A stretch of DNA of 64,000 bases from Myxococcus landrumus (lineage in GTDB: Bacteria; Myxococcota; Myxococcia; Myxococcales; Myxococcaceae), in assembly GCF_017301635.1 (NCBI RefSeq), contig NZ_CP071091.1, forward strand, positions 2,678,001 through 2,742,000. Direction: 5' to 3'. Made by a program: the position numbers and the translations under genes. A model generated the notes under the pieces. It made no database searches and had not been told where the DNA came from. It was given only the letters and a program-made list of their open reading frames with translations. Below, one piece after another: positions 16,620 through 24,963 of this stretch (position 1 is its first letter; each line of letters begins with the position of its first letter).

Positions 16620-19600
16620 TGTCCACGCTCGTTTTTCCCACCGAGGAAGCGCTCCACCTCGCGCTGACGTCGCGACTCATCCCTCCGGAAGTCCAGGCCG
16701 CGCCAGCGCAGCACCATCGGACCTCCGAGGGCGCGGTGTACGTCACGCCCCAGAAGCCGTTGCCGAAGCCGGTGCTCACGCAGCTCGCCTCCCTTGGCAT
16801 CCGGTCCGAGCCCCACGCACCTCGCGGCGCGTCCCCTGTCCTGTGCTGGGCGGAGCTGGTGCCGCCTCGCCGCGTGGCCGTCGAGAGCGCGCCGAGCGGC
16901 GCGGTGTTGTTCTTCCCAAAGAGCGCGGACGGCCTGTTGCCGCTCGCGGGTGAGCTGTTGCGGCTCGGGTGTGATCGGCAGGAGGCGTGCTTCGCCCAGG
17001 CCCCGGGTGGAGACGGTGGACCGAGGCAGCGCGCGATGCTTCGCACCATTGCCCCGCCCTACTTCACGCTCACGGGGGCGATGGACCGCATGGGCGGACT
17101 GCGCGCCTTCGTCCCCGCGATACCGGGGCAGAGTTCCGTCTGGGTGGAGCTGGGCCACTTGCATCCGCTGGCGAGCACGCTCCAGCCCTCCCCCGGAAGC
17201 GTGCTGCTCGTCCCCGGTGACGGCCCGTGGCTGATGGTCTCGGATGGGCCGTGGACGGACCTGTATCAGCTCACCGACCTGCGGCTTCCCCAGCCCGCGG
17301 AGGACTGGACTCCCGCTCCCGCGCCGGGGCGGCTCTCTGTCCAGCTCCGACTCACTCGCGCCGCGCGCACGGAGGCCGCGAGCCTCTGGGTGCTGCGAGA
17401 GAATGCCGTGGCGCAGGTGGAGTCACTGGTCCACACGCTGCCCGAAACCCTGCTGGCGCAGCTTCGCTTCGCGGTGACGCATTCACCGGAGGGGCCCTGC
17501 ATCATCCTGCGCGCACGGCACGGTCGCGAGCGGCCACCGGAGCTCGGCTTGTCGGCCATGGCCTATGCGCCGCTGCCGCAACTCGCGGACCTGTACCTGC
17601 CTTGCGACGGCCTGCTCGAGCCTCCCGTGCGGCGGGACAGGCTGCGTGCCTTGCTCGCCCCCGTGCCCGACACCGTGACGTGGCTGCACCCCACGGGAGG
17701 AGGCGGCTTCCGCGCGGAGCGCGTGCCCGAGCAGGCCTTCCAGCCGCTCGACACCTGGGTGGACTACGTGGTGGACGCCAGCGCCGCCGCGCTGGAGCCT
17801 TGGGTGAAGGGCGCGCTCTTCGACTTCGATTCGCTGGAGGTCGCGGAGGGAGAGTGGCTGCCCGGCATGGCGCGCCCCGCCTCCGCCAAGGAGTCGGCGG
17901 ACTCCGCGTCGACGCAGCGCAACTCGCGCTCGCGTCGTGAGGAGGTACCCGCTCCGGCGACCACCGTGGTTCGCGTCTCGACGACGAAGTCCTCCACGGC
18001 GCGTGGCACGGGAGAGCCGATGGAGGCGCTGACTCCCGCGAAGATCAGCGCGGTGGAGGCGACCCTCGCCGGCGTCCAGCGGGCGTTCCTCAAGCTGGAC
18101 GCACCAGCCGATGCACCGGAGCGCCAGGAGCTGTGGACCCAGATGGCGGAGATGAATGGCCGCCTGGGCCGAGGACACGACGCGGCGCTGTGCTGGACGC
18201 GAGCGCTGTGGAATGCCCCCAGGGAACAGGCGTCCGAGCTCGCCACGCACTGGGCCGAGGCGGAGGCCCGAGATGGCGTCTCGTTCGGCGAGCGGCTGTC
18301 ACGCGCCACGCCCACCGCGGACGACGTGCGGGCCCTCGCGACGGCCCTCATCCAGGCGGCGCTGACGACGTCGGAGGTACCTGCCTCGGACGTGCCGACG
18401 GTCCAACGGTGGCTGGACCGGCACGACAGCGCGCTCGACGTGCGCACGCTGTGGCTGTCGCGCACCGCGCTGGACACGCTCTCCGGAGGAGATGCCCTGG
18501 GCCTCGCGAGGACGGGAGACCGGTTGCTGGCGATGCTCCAGCGCGGGCTCTCCCTGTCGCGCGATGTTCCCCGCTTCCTCCGAGGTGGCACGGACGCTTC
18601 CGTCCTGCCCCAGTTGCTCGCGCAGCTCGACGCGCTTCATGACCGCTTCGAGCGCACCACGCGCCGCCGCTCGTCCGTGGAAGCCCCTCCGCCCCTGACC
18701 CGGGCCTATGTCCACTTCGTCTTCGCGTGTGGCTATGCGCGGCTGGGACAGGCGGACCGGGCTCGGGAGCTGATCACGTCGGCGAAGGGTTCGATCTCGA
18801 AGACGGATGCCATCCACGTCTTCCTCACGCGGGCCTATGCCGCGCGCATCGAACAGGCCCTGGAAGGCGCGCCGCTGGAAGCACCGCTGCCGCCCGACAT
18901 CGCGGCGGAGCTCAACGCGCTGGGCACCTTCGAGCGATACAAGGTGGACCGGCTGCGGCAGTCCTCCGCGTTCCTGGAGCCCGGCGAACGGCTGGACCCG
19001 GCCAAGGCCTTCGGCAGAGGAACACGCGACGTGCGCGGCGAGGAGTTCGCCGCCCTGCGAGACCTCCGCGAGCCGGAGACCCTGGCACACGAAGTGGCGC
19101 AGATGGTGAAGCGCGCCACGGGAGCCAGGCTCCAGGCTCCGGAGCGGACGCGCCTCATCGGTGGTCTGCTGGAGACTTTGCCTCGGCTGCCCCCCGCGCG
19201 TGCGCTGCCGCTGATGGATGAGCTTCTCCCGGCGATGGACGGACTGTCGGGCGAAGTCCGGGCGAAGCTGCTGGGCGATGCGCTCACGCTCGCGGCCATG
19301 TTCGGCCGGGCGGACCGCGCGACGGCGCTGGCGCGACGGCTCCACGCGGTCCTGGCCGAGCTGGCACCCGAGTCTCCCGCGTGGGCGGAAGGACTCCTCG
19401 GCGCGAGCCTTCGCGGGCTGCGTCGCGTGGGCCTGTCCGCCGAGGCCGGCGCCCTGGTGGAGTCGACGCGCGGACTGCTCACCCATGCGAAGGCGCCGGT
19501 GGCGGCCCGGCTCGGAGTGGCCTCGGGCCTGGCGATGCTCGGCCGCGTGGAGGAGGCGCTTCCCGTGTTCGACCAGGCCTTCAAGGCGCTGGCCGCCGCG

Positions 19601-19900
19601 AAGGGACCGCAGCCCGAGCGGCTGGCCCTGACGCGAGCGCTCGCGAGCGCCCTGGCACATGCGCCGGTGGACACCGCGCTGCCGGGCCTGGCCAGGCTCT
19701 CCGAGGCGCTGCCCACGGTGACGGACAGCTTCAACACCAACAGCCACTTCTGTCTGTCGGTGGTGGACTTCGCGGACGCGCTGGTGCTGGGCCACGTGGA
19801 AGTGGGCCAGGGCGCGGGAGAGCGAGCCCGAAGCTGGTTGGATGAGGATGAGTTCCTGGTGCGGCGACGCATCCACCAGGAGTTGGAGGAGCGTCTATGA
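16619..19900 (+). CDS. Large scaffold-like protein of the FtsH-MoxR operon
   Basis: A 1093-residue soluble protein with no signal peptide. Residues 1-400 are beta/alpha-rich with no recognised catalytic motif. Around 420-465 there is a Ser/Thr/Arg-rich linker (for example TTVVRVSTTKSSTARG). From about residue 475 to the end it is almost all helical and alanine/leucine-rich, with a pattern like TPR or other alpha-solenoid repeats (for example DAALCWTRALWNAP, RADRATALARRLHAVLAELA). The solenoid suggests a platform for protein contacts, placed between the FtsH-like and MoxR genes. It overlaps the MoxR gene by ATGA. No family name is assigned; the N-terminal half is the best candidate for a system-specific domain. 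Confidence 0.7.
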   Translation: MSTLVFPTEEALHLALTSRLIPPEVQAAPAQHHRTSEGAVYVTPQKPLPKPVLTQLASLGIRSEPHAPRGASPVLCWAELVPPRRVAVESAPSGAVLFFPKSADGLLPLAGELLRLGCDRQEACFAQAPGGDGGPRQRAMLRTIAPPYFTLTGAMDRMGGLRAFVPAIPGQSSVWVELGHLHPLASTLQPSPGSVLLVPGDGPWLMVSDGPWTDLYQLTDLRLPQPAEDWTPAPAPGRLSVQLRLTRAARTEAASLWVLRENAVAQVESLVHTLPETLLAQLRFAVTHSPEGPCIILRARHGRERPPELGLSAMAYAPLPQLADLYLPCDGLLEPPVRRDRLRALLAPVPDTVTWLHPTGGGGFRAERVPEQAFQPLDTWVDYVVDASAAALEPWVKGALFDFDSLEVAEGEWLPGMARPASAKESADSASTQRNSRSRREEVPAPATTVVRVSTTKSSTARGTGEPMEALTPAKISAVEATLAGVQRAFLKLDAPADAPERQELWTQMAEMNGRLGRGHDAALCWTRALWNAPREQASELATHWAEAEARDGVSFGERLSRATPTADDVRALATALIQAALTTSEVPASDVPTVQRWLDRHDSALDVRTLWLSRTALDTLSGGDALGLARTGDRLLAMLQRGLSLSRDVPRFLRGGTDASVLPQLLAQLDALHDRFERTTRRRSSVEAPPPLTRAYVHFVFACGYARLGQADRARELITSAKGSISKTDAIHVFLTRAYAARIEQALEGAPLEAPLPPDIAAELNALGTFERYKVDRLRQSSAFLEPGERLDPAKAFGRGTRDVRGEEFAALRDLREPETLAHEVAQMVKRATGARLQAPERTRLIGGLLETLPRLPPARALPLMDELLPAMDGLSGEVRAKLLGDALTLAAMFGRADRATALARRLHAVLAELAPESPAWAEGLLGASLRGLRRVGLSAEAGALVESTRGLLTHAKAPVAARLGVASGLAMLGRVEEALPVFDQAFKALAAAKGPQPERLALTRALASALAHAPVDTALPGLARLSEALPTVTDSFNTNSHFCLSVVDFADALVLGHVEVGQGAGERARSWLDEDEFLVRRRIHQELEERL

Positions 19901-20943
19901 GCAGTGTTCCCCGGCGGGAAGAGTCTTCCGCCGACCCCATCTCCGCGCTGACGTTCGACGCGTTGTCGCGCGAGGCGCAGGGTTTGCGTGAGCGGCTGAA
20001 CCGGTTCCGGCAGGGACTGGGTCGGCACTTCGTGGGCAAGCAGACGTTGGTGGATTTGATGACGGTGGCGGCGGTGGCGCAGGAGCCGCTGCTCTTGGTG
20101 GGCCCTCCGGGCACGGCCAAGTCGGACCTAGTCCTCAAGTTCCGCGAGGCGCTGCAAATCCCCGGCGAGGACTACTTCGAGTACCTGCTCACGCGCTTCA
20201 CCGAGCCCTCGGAGGTGCTGGGGCCCATCGACATCAACCTCTTGCGCCAGGGCCGCTACATCCGGCGCGAGGGCGGCAAGCTCCCCACCGCGCGGCTCGT
20301 GTTCCTGGACGAGGTGTTCAAGGCGAGCTCGGCCATCCTCAACGCGCTGTTGACGGTCATCAACGAGCGCAAGTTCTACCAGGACGGTGCACCGCAGCCC
20401 GTGCGCCTCAAGGTGCTCTTCGCGGCCACCAACGAACTGCCCGAGCACGCGGAGCTGGGCGCGCTCAAGGACCGCTTCTGCCTCAAGGCCGCGTGCCGTC
20501 CGGTGCAGGACCGCTACTTCCTGGAGCTGCTGGACTCCGGCCTGGAGTCGCAGACGCACCGCGAGCTGAACCAGAAGCCATGGGCGGAGGGGCACGCGAC
20601 GCTGGAGGACATCCTCAAGGCGCACCGCTACCTGACGCTCATGATGGGCCGCAAGGAGCAGGGCCCCGACGGACGCGAGCTCAAGGACCGGGACCTGTTC
20701 TTCCGCGACGAGCTGCTGCGTGAGTTCCGCCGCGTGGTGCAGACGCTGACGCGCGAGGACGGCGTCTTCATCAGCGACCGCAAGCTGGTGAAGCTCTACC
20801 GGCTCCTGCGCACGCGCGCGTGGATCTTCCACGGCGGCGCGGTGGAGCGGCAGGACCTCCAGCTCCTCTCCTACCTGGGAGAGACCCGCGAGGAGATCGA
20901 CCTGCTGGAGGAGAAGGTTCCCCGGCTGCTCGGCCTGACGTGA
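19897..20943 (+). CDS. MoxR family AAA+ ATPase
   Basis: A 348-residue MoxR-type AAA+ chaperone ATPase (helix-2-insert clade). Walker A is GPPGTAKS (69-76), and Walker B is RLVFLDEVFKA with the catalytic Asp-Glu at 138-139. NALLTVINERKFYQDG and ATNELPE (sensor 1) are family landmarks, and TRFTEPSEVLGPIDI is the insert before Walker B. MoxR proteins typically pair with vWA proteins to remodel or mature targets. Here the next gene encodes a vWA-like protein, 7 bases away. Overlap with the upstream scaffold gene (ATGA) shows one transcription unit. Catalytic residues look intact. Confidence 0.92.
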   Translation: MSSVPRREESSADPISALTFDALSREAQGLRERLNRFRQGLGRHFVGKQTLVDLMTVAAVAQEPLLLVGPPGTAKSDLVLKFREALQIPGEDYFEYLLTRFTEPSEVLGPIDINLLRQGRYIRREGGKLPTARLVFLDEVFKASSAILNALLTVINERKFYQDGAPQPVRLKVLFAATNELPEHAELGALKDRFCLKAACRPVQDRYFLELLDSGLESQTHRELNQKPWAEGHATLEDILKAHRYLTLMMGRKEQGPDGRELKDRDLFFRDELLREFRRVVQTLTREDGVFISDRKLVKLYRLLRTRAWIFHGGAVERQDLQLLSYLGETREEIDLLEEKVPRLLGLT

Positions 20944-20950
20944 GCGAGGC

Positions 20951-22471
20951 GTGAGCGTGGGACACGGAGAACACATGGGTGCGCCGGAGCCACGAGGCCC
21001 GCACGACACGGAACGCTGGCTCTGCGCGGGGCTGGGGCTCGCTCGTCAGGAGCGGCTCGACGCGGAGGCGCTCTCCACGGGGGTGCCGTCACTGCTGGCC
21101 ACCCTCGCGGAGTCCCCCACGCTCCCGCCTCCAGCGCTGGTGATGGACCTGGGACGGCTCGTCACCGGGCAGGCCCTGGCCTCGTCCCTGCCCGTCCCGG
21201 ACACCCTGCCCCGCCTTCGCGCCGCGGTGCGTGCGTATGACGACCATGTCCTCGCCCGGTTCGCCGCCGAGCCCCACCTCGAAGCCGTGTCCGCCGCCCT
21301 CGCGCGGCTGCCCCCGGCCTTGCGTCCCCGAGGCATGGCCTTCCTCGTGGGCCGCGTGCTCTCACGCACGGGCTTCACCGCCGGCGTCGGGATGAACCCT
21401 GCGCTCGCCCGCCGTGTCCTGGAGAAGACACCTGGGGAACTGTTGCAATCCGGCTACACGGCACTGCGCGAGGGCGGCCCCTTCCTGGAACAGCTCGCCC
21501 AGGGCTACGAAGCGCTGACCTCAGGCGCACGCCGTGCCCCGGCCCTGCTGGGTGACGCGGAGGTCTTCACGCTGGAGAACCTGGAGCACCTCCAGGGCAA
21601 GGCCCAGCGCATGGCTTTGGAGCAGGCCGTGGAAGCCGCCGAGGCCCTCTCCCGCACGCTCCCGCCCCGCCTCCGTGCGCGCTCCATCTCCTCCGGCCCC
21701 GCCCCCTCCGCGCTCGACGACGAGGCCGCCTTCCCCCAGGGAGGCTTCTCCTCCGTCTCCAACGTGGGCAGCCTGGAGAACCTGGTCACCTCCGAGCTCG
21801 TCTACATGGAGGATGAGCCCACGCTCGATTTGTTCGATGTCCGCTACGTCGAGGGCGAGCTGCTCTACTACACCCGCGACGAGAGCCTCGCGGTGCGCCG
21901 CCGCCGCGTCATCACGTTCGTCCTCCCCCCGAGCCTCGCCGATGCGCGCGTGAAGGACTCGGGCGTGAAGTGGCAGCGCGCCGTCGTGGCCCTGGGGTTG
22001 GTGCTGTGCCTGGTCCGCAGGCTGTCCCTGTGGCTGGGCGACCAGGACCTGCGCTTCCAGGTCGCCTTCCCGTGGAGCGGCACCGGCCCCCACCCGCTGG
22101 AGGCCGAGCGCGGCCTGTGTGAGCTGCTCCTGCGCGAGTGGCGCGCCCGGGGCACTGTCGAGATTCTCACGCCGCGAGACGACGCCGAGGTGCTGGCCCG
22201 TGCCGAGGCGGACTCGAAGCGAGCGCGCGTCGACGTGCTCCGACTCGACGCGGTCCGTCAGGCGACGCTGGAGGCGGGGGACCTCCCCGCGCGCGTGGGG
22301 CTCCACCTGCTCGACCTGAGCGGCCCCAATCCCCGGCTCCAGGTGCCGCGTGCCGGGGCCGTGACGCAGGAACGGGGATTCCAGGAAGAAAATCGGGCGG
22401 GACTGTCCGCGGAGGCCCCCTGGGAGGCTTGGACGGGCGCGACGCTTGAGCTTGCGCGAGGGCTTCTCTAG
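20951..22471 (+). CDS. vWA-like partner of MoxR with a degenerate MIDAS
   Basis: A 506-residue protein whose N-terminal 290 residues are helical and unrecognised. A region from about residue 315 reads like a von Willebrand A domain: strand RRVITFVL, then a helix with WQRAVVALGLVLCLVRRLSL, then strand DLRFQVAFPWSG. The expected DxSxS metal site is PPSLA (326-330), so the aspartate and second serine are lost and metal binding is unlikely. Such inactive vWA proteins would act as structural adaptors for MoxR. The GTG at 20951 follows the MoxR stop by 7 bases; an ATG at 20975 with GGAGA upstream is an alternative. vWA assignment is from pattern and context, not a motif hit. Confidence 0.7.
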   Translation: MSVGHGEHMGAPEPRGPHDTERWLCAGLGLARQERLDAEALSTGVPSLLATLAESPTLPPPALVMDLGRLVTGQALASSLPVPDTLPRLRAAVRAYDDHVLARFAAEPHLEAVSAALARLPPALRPRGMAFLVGRVLSRTGFTAGVGMNPALARRVLEKTPGELLQSGYTALREGGPFLEQLAQGYEALTSGARRAPALLGDAEVFTLENLEHLQGKAQRMALEQAVEAAEALSRTLPPRLRARSISSGPAPSALDDEAAFPQGGFSSVSNVGSLENLVTSELVYMEDEPTLDLFDVRYVEGELLYYTRDESLAVRRRRVITFVLPPSLADARVKDSGVKWQRAVVALGLVLCLVRRLSLWLGDQDLRFQVAFPWSGTGPHPLEAERGLCELLLREWRARGTVEILTPRDDAEVLARAEADSKRARVDVLRLDAVRQATLEAGDLPARVGLHLLDLSGPNPRLQVPRAGAVTQERGFQEENRAGLSAEAPWEAWTGATLELARGLL

Positions 22472-22516
22472 CTTCCGTCCCGGGACGCGCCACGCTCGGC
22501 GCAGGAGAGGACGGCC

Positions 22517-23878
22517 ATGCCGCGGTACGAGTTCAAGGAAGGCAGCTCCAACAAGTTCTGGGAGATCACGCTCGAGGGCAAGACCTTCACCACGAAGTGG
22601 GGCCGCATCGGCACCGACGGCCAGGAGAAGACCCAGTCCTTCGACTCTCCCGAGGCGGCGCTGAAGGAGCACGACAAGCTCGTCCGCGAGAAGGAGAAGA
22701 AGGGCTACGAGCTCGTCGACGGCGAGGACGGTGAGGACGGGGACGGCGAGGAGACCGAGGTCGTCGAGGGCAAGTCCAACCCCGAGCTCGAGGCCGCCAT
22801 CCTGAAGGACCCGGACAACCAGGACGCCTATCTGGTCTACAGCGACTGGCTCCAGGCCCAGGGCGACCCGCGCGGCGAGCTCATCGCGCTCCAGCACGCG
22901 GCGGCGAACGCCGACAGCACCGAGGCCGGAGCCCTCAAGCGCAAGGTCACCGCGCACATCAAGAAGCACAAGGCGCTGCTGCTCGGTGCGATGGCCAAGG
23001 CGTGGAGCGACGAGGAGCTCAAGGTGCAGTGGCACCTGGGCTTCATCCGCGAGGCGCGCGTCGGCAAGGGTGACTACGACTCCGAGCTCGACGTCCCCGA
23101 GACGGTGAAGCAGCTGCTGGCCCACCCGTCCGCGCGCTTCATCCGGTCGCTCGCCGTCGGCATGGTCGACATGGATGGCGAGAACACCTACGACGACGTC
23201 ACCGCCGCCATCGTCGCCGCGAAGGAGGTTCCCACGCTCCAGAACCTCTTCCTGGGTGACTTTCAGTACCCGGACGAGACGGAGATCTCCTGGTCCTACA
23301 TCAACGACGTCTCGGGCCTCTACAAGGTCCTCCCGAACCTGCGCTCCCTGCGGCTGCGCGGCGCGAGCGCGGAGCTGGGCACGGTGGAGCTGCCGGAGCT
23401 GCGTGAGTTCGTCATGGAGACGGGCGGCCTGCCGCTCGGCGCCGTGAAGTCCATCGCCAGCGCGACCTGGCCCAAGCTGGAGCGCCTGGAGGTCTGGTTC
23501 GGCGCGGACGGCTACGGCGCGGAGGGCGGCGTGGAGGACATCCAGCCCATCCTCGACGGCAAGGGCCTGTCGAACGTCAAGGTGCTGGGCCTGCGCAACT
23601 CGGAGTTCACCGACGACCTGGCGAAGGTGCTGCACACCGCGAAGATTCTCCCCCAGCTCGAGAAGCTGGACCTGTCCATGGGCTGCTTGTCCGACGTGGG
23701 AGCGCATGAGCTCGCGAACCACGCGACGGCCTACAAGCACCTGAAGCACCTGGACCTCACCGAGAACACGATGACGGGCGAGGGCGAGAAGCTGGTCGCG
23801 AAGCTCGCGGGCACCGTCGCCGCGGGCAATCAGCGCGAGTACGACGAGGAGTACCGCTACGCCGCGGTCGGCGAGTAG
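22517..23878 (+). CDS. WGR + TIGR02996 + STM4015-like LRR protein
   Basis: A 453-residue protein with four parts. Residues 5-60 form a WGR domain (TTKWGRIGTDG, WGR at 28-30), a module found in PARPs and other proteins where it contacts nucleic acid ends. Residues 69-83 are a Glu/Asp/Gly linker. Residues 88-130 are a TIGR02996 repeat-companion domain (YSDWLQAQGDPRGELIALQ). From about 190 to the end there are leucine-rich repeats of the STM4015 type (LRLRGASAELGTVELPELRE, VLGLRNSEFTDDLAKVL, LDLSMGCLSDVGAHEL). It lies 45 bases after the vWA gene and is followed 5 bases later by a paralogue. Likely a recognition or scaffold protein; ligand unknown. Confidence 0.82.
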   Translation: MPRYEFKEGSSNKFWEITLEGKTFTTKWGRIGTDGQEKTQSFDSPEAALKEHDKLVREKEKKGYELVDGEDGEDGDGEETEVVEGKSNPELEAAILKDPDNQDAYLVYSDWLQAQGDPRGELIALQHAAANADSTEAGALKRKVTAHIKKHKALLLGAMAKAWSDEELKVQWHLGFIREARVGKGDYDSELDVPETVKQLLAHPSARFIRSLAVGMVDMDGENTYDDVTAAIVAAKEVPTLQNLFLGDFQYPDETEISWSYINDVSGLYKVLPNLRSLRLRGASAELGTVELPELREFVMETGGLPLGAVKSIASATWPKLERLEVWFGADGYGAEGGVEDIQPILDGKGLSNVKVLGLRNSEFTDDLAKVLHTAKILPQLEKLDLSMGCLSDVGAHELANHATAYKHLKHLDLTENTMTGEGEKLVAKLAGTVAAGNQREYDEEYRYAAVGE

Positions 23879-23883
23879 GTCCC

Positions 23884-24963
23884 ATGTCGCGGCGCAAGGC
23901 TGCTTCAAATCCCGAGCTTGAAGCAGCCATCGTCCAAGCCCCCGACGCCGTGGACACGTATCTGGTCTACGGCGACTGGCTCCAGGCCCAGGGCGACCCG
24001 CGAGGCGAGCTCATCGCCCTGCATCACGCGCGGACCGAGGCCAGCGAGTTCATCCACAAGCACCAGCGACAGTTGCTTGGAGATGAACTCGCCGGGGCCC
24101 TCCAGAGCAGAGCACTGGAGCTGGACTGGGAGCTGGGCTTCATCCGCGCGGCCCGGGTCAGTCCCCATTCCCCCATCGCCGAGGCAAGAGTCCGGCAGCT
24201 CGTGCGGGAACTCCTTCGCCACCCATCGGGGCGCTTCCTCCGCGAGCTCTCCGTCGGTGGCATCTCCGACGTTGGGATGGTGAGCAGCTATGAGGCCGTG
24301 ACCCGGCTCATCGTCCGCGAGGGGGGCTCCCGGACGCTCCAGACCCTCGCGTACCACGTCAAGCAAGCCAACGAGGACGAGACCTACTGCGCGATTCGGC
24401 TCCGCGACGTCTCCGCGCTCTACGCGGTGCTCCCGAGGCTGCGCTCGCTCGACTTGCGAGGCATCCATGCCAGGCTCGGGGACATCGACCTGCCGGAGCT
24501 GCGCGAGTTCACGTTGCAGACGTGGGACCTCTCTCGCTCCGGCTGTGACTCCCTCCTGAAGGCGAAGTGGCCCAAGCTGGAGCGGATGGAGGTCTGGCTC
24601 GGGGGTGACTCCACGGACGCGATGCGGAGCGTGACGGACCTCACCCCCCTGCTCGACGGCGCGAGCCTGCCGAGCCTCCGGCGCCTGGGCTTGCGCAACA
24701 CGCGGTGGACGGACGACCTCGTCCGCGCCCTCCACGCGTCACCGTTGCTCCCACGGCTCACACACCTGGACCTGTCCGGAGGCACCCTCTCCGATGACGG
24801 AGCGAAGTGGCTCTCGGAGCACGCCGCGGCCTTCCGGCACCTCCAGCACCTGGACCTCCGCGGAAACACGATGAGCGACGCGGGCACGATGCGAGTCGAA
24901 GCCGTGTGCCCCAGCGTCGACACGAAGAACCCACGCAAGTCCGTAGCAACGGAGTCAGGGTGA
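23884..24963 (+). CDS. TIGR02996 + STM4015-like LRR protein
   Basis: A 359-residue paralogue of the preceding protein that lacks the WGR domain and acidic linker. It starts directly with the TIGR02996 segment (NPELEAAIVQAPDA, then YGDWLQAQGDPRGELIALHH), continues with LGFIRAARV, and ends in leucine-rich repeats (LRSLDLRGIHARLGDIDLPE, RRLGLRNTRWTDDLVRALH, LDLSGGTLSDDGAKWL). The two genes clearly share an origin by tandem duplication, with WGR lost or gained afterwards. Its TGA overlaps the GTG start of the STM4014-like gene. It occupies the place of STM4015 in the STM4011-STM4015 cluster. Confidence 0.8.
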   Translation: MSRRKAASNPELEAAIVQAPDAVDTYLVYGDWLQAQGDPRGELIALHHARTEASEFIHKHQRQLLGDELAGALQSRALELDWELGFIRAARVSPHSPIAEARVRQLVRELLRHPSGRFLRELSVGGISDVGMVSSYEAVTRLIVREGGSRTLQTLAYHVKQANEDETYCAIRLRDVSALYAVLPRLRSLDLRGIHARLGDIDLPELREFTLQTWDLSRSGCDSLLKAKWPKLERMEVWLGGDSTDAMRSVTDLTPLLDGASLPSLRRLGLRNTRWTDDLVRALHASPLLPRLTHLDLSGGTLSDDGAKWLSEHAAAFRHLQHLDLRGNTMSDAGTMRVEAVCPSVDTKNPRKSVATESG

